A stretch of DNA of 64,000 nt from Calamus simplicifolius (GCA_900491605.1 UESW01001784.1:223268-287267); one strand, 5' to 3'. Positions 10,504-22,147 are shown, numbered from the stretch's first letter. The notes: generated by a model from the sequence alone, not told the origin. Numbers and translations: made by a program.

Positions 10504-12846
10504 TGTAATACCCGGTTTCCGGTTCATGTGAACCAGGTACAGACCTATTACTGTGCAGTGCAACGCTTCGTTTTTAATTGAGTGTTTCGTTGCCCGGATC
10601 CTTAAACCGAAGCGTTGCACCGGAGGAATAAATATGTGATGGAGGGGGGGCTCCCTCCATCATTCTGGCATCCGTTTCCCATCAGGTAAATTCCCAGATC
10701 CACATAGAGAGAGAGAGAGAGCGAGAGAGAGAGAGAGGGAGAGCGGGAGAGAGAGAGATAGCGAGAGGAAGAGAGACACAGAGAGAGAGACAGAGAGAGA
10801 GCTCGGGAGGCACAGTGCAAGAGCCGGCCGATCCCCTTGGTTCAGGCCCGGCGGCGTGCTCGCCGCCGCACCGGGCCTGATGCTTGACCGGTGACCCGCC
10901 GGCACCGGGGGAGGCATCCGGCGGGGTGGTGGTGGAGAGAGAGAGGAGAGGAGGGCCAATTGGCCCTCCTCTCGCGCGGTGGCGGAAGCCGAAGCCGCCG
11001 GTTGGTTCGGGCCCGGCGGCATGCTCGCCGCCTTGCCGGGCCCGAGCTTTGGGCTGTCACCTCCACCGGCGCCGGGCGTGCGTCCGGTGGAGGTCCGGCC
11101 GGCCATGGTGGCCGGCCGTGCCGCCGGCACAGTTCCGTGCCGCGCGGAGGAGTTAGAGAGAATGAGAGAAATTGAGGGAGGGAGAGAAGGTTTGGCGGCC
11201 GGCCGCAGCGGCGACCGGCTCTGGCCCGGCCACCGGCGGCCGGGCCGCCCTCAATTTGGCCGGCGGTGGCCCCGGCCGCCGGCCATCTCCCCATCCCCTG
11301 TTCGGTGAAACAGGGGATCGGGTGGGATTTGGTTTGATCCGGGCCGGCTGGGCCGGCCGGTTCAGGCCTTTTGGGCCGTGCAGTGGGCTGACTTTGGGCT
11401 GGATTTTGGGCCCTGTAACGGGTCGGGATTAGAAAAATAATTATATGGTTAGAATCTTGGTGAATTCTAGTTTCATGGGGTATTTTTACTTCCCTAATTG
11501 GGTATGTATAGTGGGAGATATTCGAGCCCAAAGTAGGGCCCGTGAACTAGTCTGGGTAGAAATTCTAAGGGTCATTTTAATATTCTTTGCTAATCAATTA
11601 ATTGTGTAAATGATCCTGTAGGTGCTCAGACATCTGACTAGCTTATTTATACGTATTGGATTGCGTACTGATATAAGTAAGCCAGTTATCAGTATTTAAT
11701 AATTAATTTATAAATGTTTAAATTATGAATTGTGATGTGAAGAATTGTCATTGGCTAAATTGTAAGTGGATGTATGTTATGAATACATGGCTGTTTATGT
11801 ACTATGATTTCATATGTGGATGCTATGCATGAGAGATACAGCTATTATGACATTGATGTGATATATTACATGCAATTATTCAGTAGGTATAATCCACTGT
11901 TTATGCAATATTGAGTTGTTATTGACATGATGAGTGCATGTGATGTGAGGTACTGTTATGTGTGCCGCGGTTCTCCTTTATCCTGTCATACCACACACAC
12001 GTCTAGAGGACTTGTTCTGGTGGATTTCGACATGGCGTGACCCTAGTATTTCGACCCTACTTCAGTAGGGGGATACTTGTTAGTATACTATGGTATTTCG
12101 ACCCTACTTCAGTAGGGGGGATACTTGTTAGTATACTATGGTATTTCGACCCTTTCAGTAGGGGGGATACTTGTTGGTACGCTATGGTATTTCGACCCTT
12201 TCAGTAGGGGGGATACTTGTTAGTATACTATGGTATTTCGACCCTACTTCAGTAGGGGGGATACTTGTTAGTATACTATGGTATTTTGACCCTTTCAGTA
12301 GGGGGGATACTTGTTGGTACACTATGGTATTTCGACCCTTTCAGTAGGGGGGATGCCTGTTGGTACATTATTGAGATATTGCAGGGCCGTGGGTCACATT
12401 TTTAGTTACCATTGAGAGTATAAACAGTGGGTTTACTTACATTGCATGTTTGAGTAATTGTGAAATGTTTATGCATGCAGATCATTTATATGCTTATTGA
12501 TTGCTATGCTATGATTTGACTGTATAACGTGGTTTACTTACTGAGTGTAAGCTCACAAAATTCTTACAATATTTTTATCAGAGCCACGAGGTTGAAGATG
12601 GATTGGTGGGGTGATGGAAACAAGACCATTATTTTGTTATAGCCCCAATATTACATATGTGTAGGGCTTGATGCCCAGACTTTATTATTGTGGTGTGTGA
12701 GGGTATTAGCCCAAAACTTTTATTATTGTAATTGACTTGGTTTTTATTTATAATGGTACTTAATGTTGAAAAATATGGTGACGCCTTGCGTACCTGGCAC
12801 GCGGCGGGTTGTCACCCTAGCCCGATATTGGGTCTGGGGCGTGACA
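10504..12846 (+). repeat. LTR3 (3' LTR), full length
   Basis: Begins TGTAATACCCGG and ends GTGACA, followed by unrelated AT-rich sequence (caagttaag). It contains a GA-rich microsatellite (10703-10802), a GC-rich region (10820-11310) absent in part from LTR2, and the seven-unit array at 12047-12366. The long open frames of 150-230 codons on the minus strand here come from the GC-rich and GA-rich composition and are not genes. At 2343 bp it is the best available reference for this LTR family. Confidence 0.88.
10703..10802 (+). repeat. GA-rich microsatellite in LTR3
   Basis: An imperfect (GA)n run of about 100 bases, with occasional gcgaga and gggaga interruptions. A shorter relative is at 2045-2072 in LTR1. 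The segment is missing from LTR2 because of its internal deletion. Confidence 0.9.
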
Positions 12847-13748
12847 CAAGTTAAGTTGAATTGTATGTTTATTAAACATGTCATATTCAAATTTAAAATC
12901 TTGATTCGTTTAACAAATATATTAGGTTCAGGATTCGTTTATAATTAATTTGACCTAATTGTCCCTTTTATCCATGGCAAGTAAAGGGAGTGTAGCTGGC
13001 AGATTATTATTTGCATTATGGGACATTGATACCATGGAGTTGATGGTTTGGAGATTCGAACGTTGGGATGAACTAAATGAAGAATGCCCATGCATGAAGG
13101 GTGTATTTCATGCAAGCTTTGTTGTCGCAAAATCCTTAATGCCATCAGATTCGGCAAAATGTGGTATGGAAGGAAAATGAGGGAAGGTAGAAACCCTAAA
13201 TATGCATACTTATTAATCGTTATTTATAAATCCAATGAACAAATACATGCATGGGCGACTTATATAAAGAGAAAGAAATGTTAAATCTCCTCATTTTAAT
13301 ATGTATTAATATTTAAAAGTAACTAATATTAAGAAATATAACGTCGATACTGCAAAATTATGGATGTTATTGTTGTTGTCTTTCTCTAGAAAAAAAAATT
13401 ATAGTACTACCAAATTATATAAGATTAGAACCTGCCTTGCTAGAAAGGGATTTGCATATATATATATATATATATATAGCTTTGCATTCAATACAAATAA
13501 TGATGGAGACAGGAGGGTTAGTAGAATTATATAATGAAAAATACTCTAAATTTCCATATATTTCCAAATCATGATACTTAAGCCATGATTCACCCTCTAA
13601 TTAGTATATCTACAAGTTTTGTCTAGACAAAATCACTTATTTTATAGCACATGTCAGGTGCTATGGTAGATACAAATATAACACACTAGCTTATAAGCTT
13701 TAATCTAGATAATGCGTTTATACACTAAAATAATTTTGACAAAAATAA
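12847..13748. other. AT-rich intergenic segment with a promoter-like spot
   Basis: No recognisable protein is encoded. At 13191-13200 there is AAACCCTAAA, a plant telo-box, and about 60 bases downstream CTTATATAAAG (13259-13269), a good TATA box, in plus orientation. No convincing coding sequence follows. A (TA)n run of about 22 bases lies at 13456-13478. The small frame at 12959-13180 matches nothing I know and has no supporting context. Confidence 0.4.
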
Positions 13749-14941
13749 CACTAAAAAAAGGTCTTTTTCGATGTTAACAAACGTCGAAAAAAATCATTTG
13801 TTTCAAAAAGCGTAAGCAAAGCAGAAGTAGAAACAATTTTTTTTAAAAAAATAAAAACTCAAATTTTTAACGCTTTAAAGCATCGACAATTTTTATCTCT
13901 CACTAGAATCCATCAAAATGAAAACTAAATAGGCGGCTGCTGATTCTTATGGGAGATGCTTGCCTTCCCTTTCCTTGGTCCCAACTCAACAAAAGGTAGG
14001 CTAAGAATCAATTGGATGACTCCACTGGCGAGAGACCCTAGCCCTGGCCAGAGCAAGGCCCTTGGCCGACCACTAGCAAAATGGAAAGGTTGCCAAAAAA
14101 TCACTCCAAAATAGGGCACAAGACATTCTTTTAGGTGACCGAAGAAGATGGGATTCATGGGACTTCAAACCTGAACCAAGAGCCAATCTCCAACCGGCCA
14201 TGGCGCTGATGGCATCACCTCTAAACTCCAACCACCACCAAACCTAGATCTAGGTGAAGATCTGGCCAAGGTAACAGAGTTCTTCTCAAGAAGAGGGTAC
14301 GATGAAAATGATCCTATTTCCATTCTTCGGTGATCATTAATGACGAGTACAAGAACCAAAATGTAGGGCAGCTATCTTAACCTAAAGATTTCATTGTCAG
14401 AGAAGGGAAGGGCGTCGGTGAAAGTTGCACACGGATTCCCTAATTCCTGAAACAAAGTTGCCAAGCAAACCAAATTAAGCTCTGATTATCCTACTAAATC
14501 CTTTCAAGATTCCTATGCTAATGTGTTCATCAATCAAGGGAGAAGAAAATGGATCAACATTCAAGACCTTATCGAGAGACTTTTCAAATCAAATTCGAAG
14601 AAGAACAATTCAGCTTCAAAAAGAAGAATGCCTTTTTAGTACCTTCTGGTCTACAACCGATGGACCAACCCTTCAGGCTGACGCCGAAGTCACCACGGTG
14701 ACAATAACGAAGGCCCTTGGTCTTCCTTAAGAGAGATGGAGCTTGAGACAAGTCCTATCTTCTTATCGTTCTTAAAAGGAGGGTAGGGCTTGGAAGGGTT
14801 CCGAATCCGAAGATCAGGATTGGAGAGAAAAGATAAGGGAGGGATGCGGCTAAGGTTTCCTCAGTATGGAAGAGGTAGAGAGGAGCTTGGCCAACGCTTC
14901 AAAGCATCATTAAAGTCTGTAGAGTTATTATTTTTTTATGC

Positions 14942-14945
<4 letters not shown>
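13749..14945. mobile_element. Possible non-autonomous CACTA-like element
   Basis: Position 13749 begins CACTAAAAAAAGGTC, followed by sub-terminal copies of an 'acgtcgaaaaa' / 'catcgacaattttt' motif (13785-13895), the kind of ends seen in plant CACTA (CMC) elements. The interior (13925-14930) is richer in GC than its flanks and has no transposase. The palindromic core gctttaaagc near 13870 and 'cgcttcaaagcatc' near 14895 might be sub-terminal repeats. I could not find a clear TAGTG end or a 3-bp TSD, so the 3' limit is a guess. Confidence 0.28.

Positions 14946-14980
<35 letters not shown>
14946..14980. repeat. (TA)n microsatellite
   Basis: A perfect TA dinucleotide run of about 35 bases. Similar runs lie at 13456-13478 and 17011-17042. 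Confidence 0.95.
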
Positions 14981-14985
<5 letters not shown>

Positions 14986-15059
14986 GCGCATGTATAATAT
15001 ATGAAATAGATTGGAAAATATTTGAGTGCAACTCCACCCTCATTCACATGATTGGATGG

Positions 15060-16150
15060 TAGAAGTCAAGTTATTAGATGTGATTGATTTTTTAAACTAC
15101 TTACACACTAAAAATCAGACATGAAGACCCTTAACCTATACATCAAATAGTCAAAAAAACATTAATTTGTTATTTATATTATTTAAATTGTCTAACTTTT
15201 AATCATTTGATGCATGGACCATGAGTCTTCAAGTCATATAACTTTAACGTATAAGCAATTTAGAGATAATAAATTATGTTCGATGACTCGAATCATCCAT
15301 ATTTAAAGTGTATCATTTAATCATGATCGGGTTGAGTCTGAGTAGATATATCAATGTCTCTTTTTATATATGGAGAGTTTGACTCAAGTTTTCTACATTC
15401 AAATAAATCTCTACACAAATCTAGTCAAACCCATGCTAAATAATAGGGTCCGATATTAGTAATATGAGTTATTGGATATAATCTACTATTACTAAAATGT
15501 TTAAACATAAAATAATATGATTTAAAGACTCTTGGCCCATGCATCAAGAGCTAAAAGAAATTTAAACAATTTGGATAACATAAAACAATATATAATTTTT
15601 GAATGCTCAAAATATATGCAAAGGGTCTTTAAATTATATGATTTTTAATGTTTAAGCATTTTAGAAATAGTATATCACATCTACTTAATTAGATTATTAA
15701 TAATAAGAACTCTATAATTAAATCTATACACCCGATCTAAGTAAAGATTCACTTTGGTGACCTAAATTAGCTATGAAGTTATACTTGAATGAATCTTTAC
15801 TTATATTTAGATGGATTTAGATTAGATGATGAGATCCTACACCAATGATTCAGGCTATTGAATATGATTTATATCTTTAAAATACCTAAATACTAAAAAT
15901 CATGAGATTTTGAGATCCCTAATTAATTTGTCAATATGTTAAAAAGGTTAAAAAGTTTGTATAATAAGAAACAATAAATGTTTTCTTTTAACCACATGAT
16001 GCATAGAACATGGGTTTACAAAGTATATAATTTTTAATATTCAAGCATTTTATAGGTACTAGATCATATTTAACAACTTAAATCATTGATGTAAGAACTC
16101 TTTTCATTCAATAACCCTGATTGTATTTAAGTAGAAACCCGCTTGAATGT
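15060..16150. repeat. Array of three diverged long palindromes (foldback / MITE-like)
   Basis: Three inverted-repeat units follow one another. Unit 1 has arms at about 15095-15165 and 15185-15260, unit 2 at about 15485-15575 and 15600-15675, and unit 3 at about 15845-15965 and 15975-16095. The arms share a core 'gatgcatggaccatgagtcttcaa' on the right and its complement on the left. Left and right arms match over 70-110 bases with scattered differences. The spacing is roughly 390 bases. No coding sequence is present. The regular left-right-left-right order looks like tandem multiplication of one foldback element, or three insertions of one MITE family. Confidence 0.65.
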
Positions 16151-17008
16151 ATATAGGCGTGCATATGAGTATGTCCATTCTTATGGTGTAACCTCATAAA
16201 ACATTTAAATTATTATAATGAATTACTAGACACAAAGTGAGTTTGCATTATAAGCTAGTTGATAAACCATGAAGATGCAACTTTTTTTCTTGCTGATATT
16301 TAATGTTGAATTTGGTCCAATTAAATTACACGAATAATTTCTCAATGGTTGAAATTAGCTAGTTCAGTGCAACATGGTCTCATGATTAAGATAAAGAAGC
16401 TCATTTGAATAAATGAACACAAATATTGGTCCATGAGACGGTATACTTTCAATTCATAATTCAATTAAGGAGGCCTAGACCAAATGACTTGATATTAATG
16501 CTTTACATGATGATCTACAATCAAAAGAGGCTTAGAACACAAACATCTCAAGCTTACTTGATGATCATCACTATAAATATAGATCACGAGAGATAAATTC
16601 TAGCTATCTTTATTTTTATTGTTTGGGTAAACAATCTATTTAATCCAATATCAAGTATAAAATTTAAACTCTTGATTCACGTGGCATATGCAACCCTTAT
16701 AGCTATTTAATGAGGAGTGCCACTGCCAAGTATTTGCTATTGCTCAAACTCTATTGAGGATGTGACAGTCAATGAGTGGTACCAATCTTGGAAGGTTAGT
16801 GGTGCCAATTGGCTGATCACCAACTTTGACATTTCTTAACAAATTAAGAATCGTTTAAAATTAGAATTGAAATACTTTCAATTCCAAATGTTTACTTAGA
16901 TAGAATTAGAATCTATGTCAATTCTATCCGAAAGTAGAATTATGCATTAAAGATGATTTAAAATCTAAACCCCTCATTCAAAATTACAAATTCATTCTAG
17001 CTATTAAA

Positions 17009-17044
<36 letters not shown>

Positions 17045-17725
17045 AAATATCTCTTAGTTATAACCTAACACCCTTACTTAACTTTTTCTTACATGATTTT
17101 CCTCTTCTTTCAGAACTTTCCCATCACAACACTAGCAAAGGTCAACCAATCTATGTGTTGGTATTCCTGATCAATTTTCGCCAAATTTTGATAAATTGTG
17201 ATCGAATCTATCTACTTGTATTAGTAAAAAAAATTTTCCCCTCATGATTGGCTTATTTGCATGAATTCTCTACTTTTTTCAATGTATTCCTCATATATCC
17301 ATTTAAAATCTAATTTAACCAAGCTTCTAATTCTAATTTTAGTTTCATGTGAGCCAAACGAGTAAAAAGAACTGAGCATTTTGATTCTGCCTCCCATTTT
17401 GACATCAAAACCAAATGGGCCTGCCTGATGTTCAAAAGTTTCTCACATGTAACTTTTCGTAATTTATGATGGAGTCAAAATTCAACAATGTCAACATTGA
17501 ACTTAGAATATTTTTGAGATCCGTACCAAATCTGAATGCCAAGCACCACACAATTATCTTGTATTTTATTGGGATGCGAATAAATTTCGGTCTCAAAAAG
17601 AAAAGTCCACTTGGAGAGTGATGGGTGGGGCTGTCGTAGCTTCATAGTAATTACTAATTTCAATCCTTCAATGAATTCGCATGAAAATTTTCTTCTCATC
17701 GCTTAGTGTTGTCACGCTCAAATTC
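16151..17725. other. AT-rich intergenic sequence, no gene seen
   Basis: Only short open frames on both strands and a (TA)n run at 17011-17042. No transposon ends or protein motif recognised. Confidence 0.6.
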
Positions 17726-18279
17726 CCAATAACCATTCCATTTCATTATAAATTCATTCATCATTCGCTCCTTCAAAGCCAATGAAAATCGGGTCAAAGC
17801 CCAACACCGATCCAAAGTAAATCGTTTTGACCATAAAAACCAGGAATATAAAATTATCAATCTTCTCGCTTCTTCAGCCGTAGATTTTTAGTTGGTCGGC
17901 GATCATCGTCACGTCGATCTCCGACCGTTCATAGCCACATGTGATATCCAACCAATGAATGAGCCCAGTTTACACGCCATCCACCTCCGGTGGGACCAAA
18001 CCACGCGACTTCCGCCGTTCCACCACCGGCCACAGTCGCCGGTGAGACCGCACGGTTTTCGCTTAATACGCTTATAGTCTAAAAGGCTTATTTCTTAAAT
18101 TACTTTATAAGTCCAAATACTCTAAAACAACGCCCTTGCCCAATTCCAAAGTACATTGCATATGGATGCGTCGAATGAAAAAATATAAATTTACAACTTC
18201 AATTCTATAATATTAAATTTAAATATTAAAATTATTAATTTTAAATTAAAGATAATGATAAAATAAATAGTGATGTGGC
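17726..18279. other. Promoter-like, more GC-rich stretch ahead of Tat element A
   Basis: Between about 17730 and 18080 the composition shifts from AT-rich to mixed, with CCAAT-like pieces (17939-17960) and a pyrimidine/CCGCC-rich run ('cgccggtgagaccgc' near 18035) of the kind found upstream of plant genes. A 61-codon frame at 17892-18077 resembles nothing I know. The stretch could be the surviving upstream part of a host gene separated from its body by the insertion at 18280, but nothing proves this. From about 18080 to the LTR it is AT-rich. Confidence 0.25.
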
Positions 18280-19028
18280 TGATCATTTCCCCAGACGGTA
18301 GTATAATAGTTCGCATAGTTCTCGGAGCCAAGTAATAATTTGACAACTAGTCCCAGCATCGGCCTTGGTTTTGGCCTCGGCCTCAGTCGCGAACCATATC
18401 AGCTTCAACATTTGCCTCGAGCCTCGCCTCAGCCTCGGCCTATCCTCAAGCCTCGCCTCGACCTCGGCCTAGAGCCCATCTCGACCTCGGCTTCGAGCCC
18501 TGCCTCAGCCTCGGCCTGTCTTCGACCTCGGCCTCAGATCTCGCCTCGCATGCTCTCAACCCATAGTCATAGAACCACCTCCGAATATTGGGCCCAGTGA
18601 TTTAAAACACCAACGACTACCTCGTAGCTCGCTTACCCGATTTTTGCCAAAATCACGGACGGTTACCGATATACTATGCAGTTGCCGATATCTACGGCGC
18701 GCGCTTAGCAACTGTACACCCACCTGCCGCTTACGGAGCCGATCCTAACGGAAGATGGGATTCAACAGTTTATCTACAAAGGGTAAGAAGGACTCCCGAA
18801 CAGGTATATAAGGACCCTGACTTACAACGAGGGGGACTCAACCTCTACTATCTCATCTTAATCCCTGTTCTCCATATCGCTAACTTGAGCATCGGAGGGT
18901 CCCCGCCGGAGCCACCGGCCTGAAACTTTCTTGCAGGTTTCCGGCTAAAGGAGGCGGTCTTGTCAACCTTTTGAAGACCCACAAAGCCCTTCTCATGCTC
19001 GATGCTCTTTGGCAGTGATTTGGCAGCA
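18280..19028 (+). repeat. 5' LTR of Tat element A
   Basis: Begins TGATCATTTCC and ends TTGGCAGCA. It pairs with 38911-39646. A (G)CCTCGGC-rich simple repeat at 18355-18550 is shared by both copies. A TATA box (GTATATAAGG) at 18804-18813 marks the likely promoter, and the transcript probably starts around 18840. Confidence 0.88.
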
Positions 19029-19030
19029 AG

Positions 19031-19050
19031 ATTGGCGCACCAGGAAGGGG
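19031..19050 (+). other. Primer binding site region of Tat element A
   Basis: attGGCGCACCAGGAAGGGG lies two bases after the LTR end. TGGCGC-type PBS sequences are usual in the Tat/Athila group. I cannot say which tRNA is used. Confidence 0.7.
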
Positions 19051-19108
19051 TGCGATAGACGTTTGTTTTCACGCATCTGTGACCCCACAACCTCTGCTAG
19101 GAAGAAGA

Positions 19109-20652
19109 TGGCGGTTACACGTGCACAGGAGGCCTCCACGCCTCCTGCGGGTTGAGCAGTCGGAGGCCAACCTCCCTATTCGCCTTCCGTATAGCCGCAG
19201 GTTAGCCAAGCTGATCGGCTCGATGCCCTGACTCAACAGGTTCAGGACCTGATGGCGGTGGTGCGGGGACTACAGGAGCAGTGCTCCGCCACCACGCCAT
19301 TGCCACCTCCACACTCTCCGTCTCATGTGGAGGGTCATGGAGCTAGCCAGTCTCATCGTGGCAGGACCCTCCGGAGGCCTTCCACCGCGCATCCCCGAAG
19401 TCTCATCGCTGGGAAACCTCCAAGCGGCAACGATCTCCTTCCCATCACTCCGACCGCTTTCCAAGCGGCGTGATGGAAAGGAACCTAAGCAGGTGCATTC
19501 CCTGCCTCGGCAACCCTCTCCATTCGTCTTCTGAATCCTCAAAGGAAGACACCAACAGGAAGATCGCTCGTCGGGCTGAGCAATGGTTGAACGAATACCA
19601 TTAGCGGCTGAAGGAGCTTAGCCGCAGAATTACCAACTGATACGGGATGGACTGCGACCACCGCCCCCTGCTGTCGCTGTATTATGGAGGAGTCGGTCCC
19701 ACCCCGGTTCCATCTACCCCAGCTAGACCCATATAACTGCACGGCAGACCCCTTAGATCATCTGGAGAGCTATAAGGTCCTCATGCAAGTTCAGGGGACA
19801 ACGGATTCTCTCCTTTGCGTTGCCTTCCTGACTACACTTCGGAAGGCAGGACATGCGTGGTATTCCCGTTTGCCACCACATAGTATCAACTCCTTCAGGC
19901 AGCTTGAGTGATCTTTCTTGGCCCACTTTGATGCATGCCGAAAGATTTCCCGGGTGGCCAATAGCCTGTTCGCCGTCCAGCAGAGGAGCGGTGAAACCCT
20001 AAAGAACTTTGTGGCTCGGTTCAAAGAAGTTGCGCTCGAGGTCTACAATCTTGAGAACTCTGTGGCCACTCTGGCCCTGAAGCGGGGACTCCCTTCCAGG
20101 TTCGCTTACTCCCTGGACAAAAAGCCTCCCAGCTCTTATGCTGAACTGCTGAGCCAGGTGCAGAAGTATATTCGCGCTGATGAAGCAGACTCCTCCAGGA
20201 GGGAGGTTGACAAAGGGTCCGGTAAGAAGCCAGTACCTTCGGAACCTACTGGGGTGCGGTCCAGAAAGCCTGAGCCACCTCGTCGTTCAGATAACCGACC
20301 TCAGACGTTGGTTCCCAAAGAACACTTCACTCCACTTCTTGCCCCAATATCCCACATTCTGTTAGAAATTAAGAACGAGCCCTACCTCCGGCGTCCACCT
20401 CCCATAAGGCCCAGGGTTCCCCGCAGCAAAGAACTATACTGCCAATACCATAGAGACTACGGCCACGATACGGAAGACAGTCGATTGCTGAAGAAGTCTA
20501 TCGAGGAACTCGTTCAACAAGGCCACCTAGGCAAGTTCATCCGGAGAGGGAACCCTGCTGCCCGGGCCCATCGGCACCTCCTGCACCTCAGATCGGCGTG
20601 GACAATGCCCGACGGAGAAAATGGTGGCCATGATCTCCTGGGGGGCAGGTAA
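19109..20652 (+). pseudogene. Tat-type gag (capsid), broken
   Basis: A start codon at 19109 gives MAVTRAQEA but stops after 12 codons. The capsid is read in pieces at 19684-19911 and 19918-20652. Recognisable Tat capsid phrases are DPLDHLESYKVLMQVQG, AWYSRLPPHSI, an AHFDACRK-type segment and ETLKNFVARFKEVALEV, followed by YAELLSQVQKYI. A single stop at 19909-19911 separates the two main pieces, where the family reads an uninterrupted LE-SFLAHF. The C-terminal part holds LYCQYHRDYGHDTED, a relic of the CxxH..GH..E motif. Gag forms the virus-like particle. This copy cannot do so because of the stops in its first 200 codons. Confidence 0.8.
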
Positions 20653-20689
20653 CAATTCTAAAAGATAGCGTGAGGAGGGAGTAGATTCT

Positions 20690-21086
20690 GTAATTTCTTT
20701 CTCTAAAAGGGATCTAGAAGGGGTAGTAAACAAATATGATGATAGCATCGTCGTGTCTATGACGATCGCAAAGCACCCTGTAAAACAAATTTTAGTTGAC
20801 AGTGGGAGCTCTGTTGATGTTTTGAGTTACAATGCTTTTGTTCGGATGAATTTGTCATATAGTTCCCTTTCGGCCCGTCACCACGCCCTTGATGGGCTTT
20901 ACTAGAGACTCTGTAAGGGTCGAGGGAGAAATCACTCTCCCTGTCACAGCTGGGACTCTGCCGTGTCAGAGCATAGTTCTCATGAACTTCCTAGTAGTCC
21001 GGGTCCCACTGGCTTATAATGCCATCCTCGGAAGACCCAGTTTGAACCTGTTGGATGTCGTTATCTCCACCAAAAACTACTCATAA
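20690..21086 (+). pseudogene. Tat-type aspartic protease, broken
   Basis: The active-site motif ILVDSGSSVDVL is at about 20788-20823, with the catalytic Asp at 20798-20800. The second half in another frame (20889-21086) reads VPLAYNAILGRP, the usual end of Tat/gypsy proteases, then LNLLDVVIST. A frameshift between the halves (near 20885) means no active protease is made from one frame. The enzyme would cut the gag-pol polyprotein. Confidence 0.75.
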
Positions 21087-21239
21087 AGTTCCCCACTGAC
21101 GAGGGAGTTGGAGAGATGAGGGGAGCAGCATAGCCCACTACCGCTCTGTTACCACTTAGCCCCCAGTCTACAAGGGGCGGTGTCGGCAACAGCGCCCGAG
21201 CTACTCAACCCCCGAGACTTGAAGAGGAGAGGGGAGCCA

Positions 21240-22147
21240 GCCGAGCACCTGCTGACCTTCCCATTGGGGGAGGACCTGACGAGGACCATCCAGGTTGGGG
21301 CTCTACTTCCGGAGGAGGAGTGCGATCAGCTTCTTGCTTTCCTGTGAGCCAACTCCGACATCTTTGCATGGTCATCGTCCGACATACCGGGCATCCCTAA
21401 GGAGGTAATTACATACCAACTCAACGTCAAATTAGGGTGCCGCCAGTTCGGCAGAAGAAGAGGAGCTTCGCCCCAGACCGGCAGAAAGCCATTGATGAGG
21501 AAATCTGCAAGCTAGAGGCTACAAGCCACATTCGAGAGGTCCATTACCCCGACTGGCTAGCCAACGTCGTGATGGTCCGCAAGGCTAACGGGAGTTGGAG
21601 GATGTGCGTGGATTTCACTAACCTCAACAAAGCATGCCCCAAGGACAGTTTCCCATTGCCTCGGATTGACCAGCTGGTGGACGCTACGTCCAGTCATGAG
21701 ACCCTTAGCTTCATGGACGCCTTCTCTAGGTACAACCAGATCAAGATGAACCCGGCGGACGAGGAAGCTACCTCGTTTGTGACCGAGAATGGGATATACT
21801 GCTATAAGGTAATGCTGTTCGGACTAAATAACGTGGGGGCCACTTACCAGAGGCTGATGAATAAAGTCTTTGAAGACCAGATTGGACGCAACATGAAGGT
21901 GTACGTGGATGACATACTAACCAAAAGTATCCATACCACTGACCACATTGCCGACCTAGCGGAGACCTTCGGCAACCTCTGCCGGTACCAGATGAGGCTA
22001 AACCCCTGCAAGTGCGCCTTTGGGGTGATAGCGGGCAAATTCTTGGGTTTCATGGTGACACAGCATGGGATCGAGGCAAACCCCGATAAGATCCGAGCCA
22101 TCTTGAACATGAGGTCTCTGGCTAACAAGAAGAGGTGCAGCGCTTGA
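21240..22147 (+). CDS. Tat-type reverse transcriptase (partly open)
   Basis: The open part is 21437-22147 (236 codons). It shows the RT blocks in order: SHIREVHYPDWLANVV, VRKANGSWRMCVDF-NLNKACP, DSFPLPRIDQLVD, SFMDAFSRYNQI, FGLNNVGATYQRLMNKVF, VYVDDIL with the catalytic YVDD (about 21901-21912), and KCAFGV-GKFLGF. The N-terminal linker from about 21240 (LTRTIQVG, then DIFAWSSSDIPGIP) is in a different frame, with a frameshift near 21437. So the catalytic core is intact by motif, but it cannot be translated from the normal polyprotein. The frame ends where RNase H begins. Confidence 0.85.

Larger units (their letters stand above)
2030..12846 (+). mobile_element. Ty3/gypsy Tekay/Del-type composite with three LTRs (LTR1-int-LTR2-int-LTR3)
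   Basis: Three related LTRs are separated by two internal regions. The last two LTRs begin TGTAATACCCGG and end GTGACA/ATGACA. A tRNA-iMet primer site follows LTR2, and a polypurine tract precedes both LTR2 and LTR3. The 1-kb segment before LTR2 (3932-4937) and the one before LTR3 (about 9515-10503) are nearly identical and encode the decayed end of integrase plus a chromodomain-like tail. The Tekay/Del (chromovirus) assignment follows from a gag start reading MARRTRS, from EEHPVRIVDRKD and from a WELEDE-type tail, all known from that lineage. Three LTRs point to unequal recombination between related copies. The element is dead: pol is mostly gone and the remainder carries stops. Confidence 0.8.

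Noticed and set aside
10660..11531. Long minus-strand frames (156 and 229 codons)
   Set aside because: They arise from the GC-rich and GA-rich LTR composition, overlap frames on the other strand, and break in LTR2.
12959..13180. 73-codon frame starting MSLLSMASKGSVAG
   Set aside because: No known relative, no support from context, AT-rich surroundings and an overlapping minus-strand frame of equal length.
13925..14730. Possible host gene exons in a GC-richer stretch
   Set aside because: Frames are short, on both strands, without splice signals joining them or recognisable domains; better explained as transposon interior.
17892..18077. 61-codon frame as a host gene's first exon
   Set aside because: No known domain, no clear donor site, and the stretch ends in AT-rich sequence and an LTR.
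21437..22147. Endogenous pararetrovirus reverse transcriptase
   Set aside because: It is followed by RNase H, a second RNase H and an integrase, and bounded by LTRs; this is a Ty3 Tat element, not a caulimovirus-like sequence.
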